Positions 62,957 to 64,000 of a DNA stretch of 64,000 bases are shown here, piece by piece. A program made the translations under genes and the position numbers. The notes under the pieces were generated by a model. That model saw only the letters and a list, made by a program, of their open reading frames with translations. It searched no databases and was not told the origin of the DNA. This stretch comes from Sphingomonas sp. Leaf343 (GTDB taxonomy: Bacteria > Pseudomonadota > Alphaproteobacteria > Sphingomonadales > Sphingomonadaceae): the NCBI RefSeq assembly GCF_001423765.1, contig NZ_LMPG01000014.1, positions 62,001 through 126,000 on the forward strand, written 5' to 3'. Numbering within the stretch: the first letter of the stretch is position 1; each line of letters starts with the position of its first letter.

Positions 62957-63859
62957 ATGGCAAAAGGCAGCAACGTCCCGGCGACGATTCCTGCTCTGGG
63001 CGGGGAGCAGAGCCTCAACCGCTATCTGTCCGAGATTCGCAAGTTTCCGCTGCTCCAGCCGGAGCAGGAATATATGCTCGCCAAACGCTTTCAGGAGCAT
63101 GGCGACACGGAGGCGGCGGCGCAGCTCGTGACCAGCCATCTGCGCCTCGTGGCGAAGATCGCGATGGGCTATCGCGGTTATGGCCTGCCCACGTCGGAGC
63201 TGATCTCCGAGGGCAATATCGGCCTGATGCAGGGCGTGAAGAAGTTCGAGCCCGATCGCGGCTTCCGCCTCGCCACCTATGCGATGTGGTGGATCCGCGC
63301 GTCGATCCAGGAATATATCCTCCGGTCGTGGAGCCTCGTGAAGATGGGCACCACCGCGGCGCAGAAGAAGCTGTTCTTCAACCTGCGCCGGATGAAGTCC
63401 AAGCTCGACGCGTTCGAGGACGGCGATCTGAAGCCGGAGGACGTGACCAAGATCGCGACCGATCTGGGCGTGGCGGAAAGCGACGTGGTCAGCATGAACC
63501 GTCGCATGGCGATGGGTGGCGACACCTCGCTCAACGTGCCGATGCGCGAGGATGGCGAGGGTCAGTGGCAGGATTGGCTGCAGGACGACGCGCCGTTGCA
63601 GGACAAGGTCGTCGCCGACCAGCAGGAGGCGGATGTCCGCCACGACATGCTGGTATCGGCGATGGACGACCTGAACGATCGCGAGAAGCACATCCTGACC
63701 GAACGTCGCCTGACCGACGACCCGAAGACGCTGGAGGAACTGTCGCAGGTTTACGGCGTCAGCCGCGAGCGGGTGCGCCAGATCGAGGTGCGTGCGTTCG
63801 AAAAGCTGCAAAAGGCGATGATGCGACTGGCCGGCGAAAAGCGGCTGCTCGCGGCCTGA
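62957..63859 (+). CDS. rpoH: RNA polymerase heat-shock sigma factor (sigma-32)
   Basis: A 300-residue RpoH that directs RNA polymerase to heat-shock and stress promoters. Region 1.2 is LNRYLSEIRKFPLLQPEQE. Region 2 (AQLVTSHLRLVAKIAMGYR, GLPTSELISEGNIGLMQG, RLATYAMWWIRASIQEYIL) includes the RpoH-box-like KKLFFNLRRMK. Region 4 (TLEELSQVYGVSRERVRQIE) is the helix-turn-helix. Length is standard. ATG 62957 has GAAAGGGAA upstream. Its message may be regulated by structure, which I cannot judge from the 59-base leader. Confidence 0.96.
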   Translation: MAKGSNVPATIPALGGEQSLNRYLSEIRKFPLLQPEQEYMLAKRFQEHGDTEAAAQLVTSHLRLVAKIAMGYRGYGLPTSELISEGNIGLMQGVKKFEPDRGFRLATYAMWWIRASIQEYILRSWSLVKMGTTAAQKKLFFNLRRMKSKLDAFEDGDLKPEDVTKIATDLGVAESDVVSMNRRMAMGGDTSLNVPMREDGEGQWQDWLQDDAPLQDKVVADQQEADVRHDMLVSAMDDLNDREKHILTERRLTDDPKTLEELSQVYGVSRERVRQIEVRAFEKLQKAMMRLAGEKRLLAA

Positions 63860-63873
63860 CGTGAAGGCGTGAC

Positions 63874-64000
63874 ATGAAGACCGTCGTCGTCGGGGGCGGT
63901 GCCGCGGGCATTGCCGCGGCACGGCGGTTGCACGACGCCGGGCGGGACGTGCTGCTCGTCGAGGCACGCGGACGGATCGGCGGGCGCGCGCATAGCGTGA
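63874..64000 (+). CDS. flavin-containing amine oxidase/NAD(P)-binding, N-terminal fragment
   Basis: Only the first 42 codons are in the window. The start MKTVVVGGGAAGIAAARRLH is a Rossmann FAD-binding motif (G-x-G-x-x-G) followed by LVEARGRIGGRAHSV, the G-R-x-G-G-R segment of flavin amine oxidases. It follows rpoH by 14 bases on the same strand. The remainder lies beyond the window. Confidence 0.75.
   Translation, partial: MKTVVVGGGAAGIAAARRLHDAGRDVLLVEARGRIGGRAHSV

Overview
The window is a chromosomal piece of a high-GC alphaproteobacterium, most likely Sphingomonas or a close relative in the Sphingomonadaceae. The basis is a ChpT-type phosphotransferase, a HemB without the zinc cysteines, a fused CysNC, an alphaproteobacterial-type RpoH, an RNase P RNA with a perfectly paired P1 stem, and dense, often translationally coupled gene packing. 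No insertion sequence, prophage, CRISPR array or integrase was seen, and no stretch over about 300 bases lacks a gene or RNA.

Layout. 1-3775: end of a DUF481 outer-membrane protein, then an M20 hydrolase coupled to astA and astB (arginine succinyltransferase catabolism). 3780-8783: two hypothetical proteins, cysD-cysNC-cysQ (sulfate activation) and a small Rossmann-fold protein. 8922-13213: two acyl-CoA dehydrogenases, an FMN-dependent alpha-hydroxy-acid oxidase, tRNA-Arg(ACG) and a lipoprotein. 13218-19885: spermidine-synthase-like membrane protein, hemB, a lipid kinase, a ferredoxin reductase and a CoA-transferase. 20049-36191: a two-partner-secretion locus (TpsB transporter, 3413-residue TpsA) in an apparent operon with an exported CHAT-domain protein and a CPBP membrane protease. 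36166-43523: an M23 endopeptidase, a PP2C phosphatase, a membrane Ser/Thr kinase, a TagH-like FHA protein, an OmpA-family protein and a methyltransferase. This resembles the phosphorylation control module of type VI secretion, but no secretion structural gene is present. 43568-48940: sodB, pspF and a divergent sigma-54-dependent psp operon, then sufE. 49089-55462: ferredoxin-like and J-domain proteins, a SulP transporter with a beta-carbonic anhydrase, a large TonB-domain protein, rnpB and an amidase. 55539-61932: a chemotaxis operon (cheA, cheW, cheY, cheB, cheR), then chpT and an M67 peptidase. 61950-64000: rluD-like, rpoH and the start of a flavin amine oxidase.

Most notable are two envelope systems. 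The psp operon begins with a 46-residue exported peptide too short for ordinary gene calls and is extended after pspC by five small proteins. Each has one membrane helix and a short coiled coil sharing an L-x-E-R-[IV] motif, and four of the five also share a terminal E-I-x-x-L-R-type motif with PspC, which looks like duplication and divergence of a PspB-like module. The TpsB-TpsA-CHAT-CPBP locus joins a repeat-built exoprotein to two predicted proteases.

All functions are read from sequence motifs and family knowledge. No database search was possible, and start sites are judged from Shine-Dalgarno sequences, overlaps and family start patterns.
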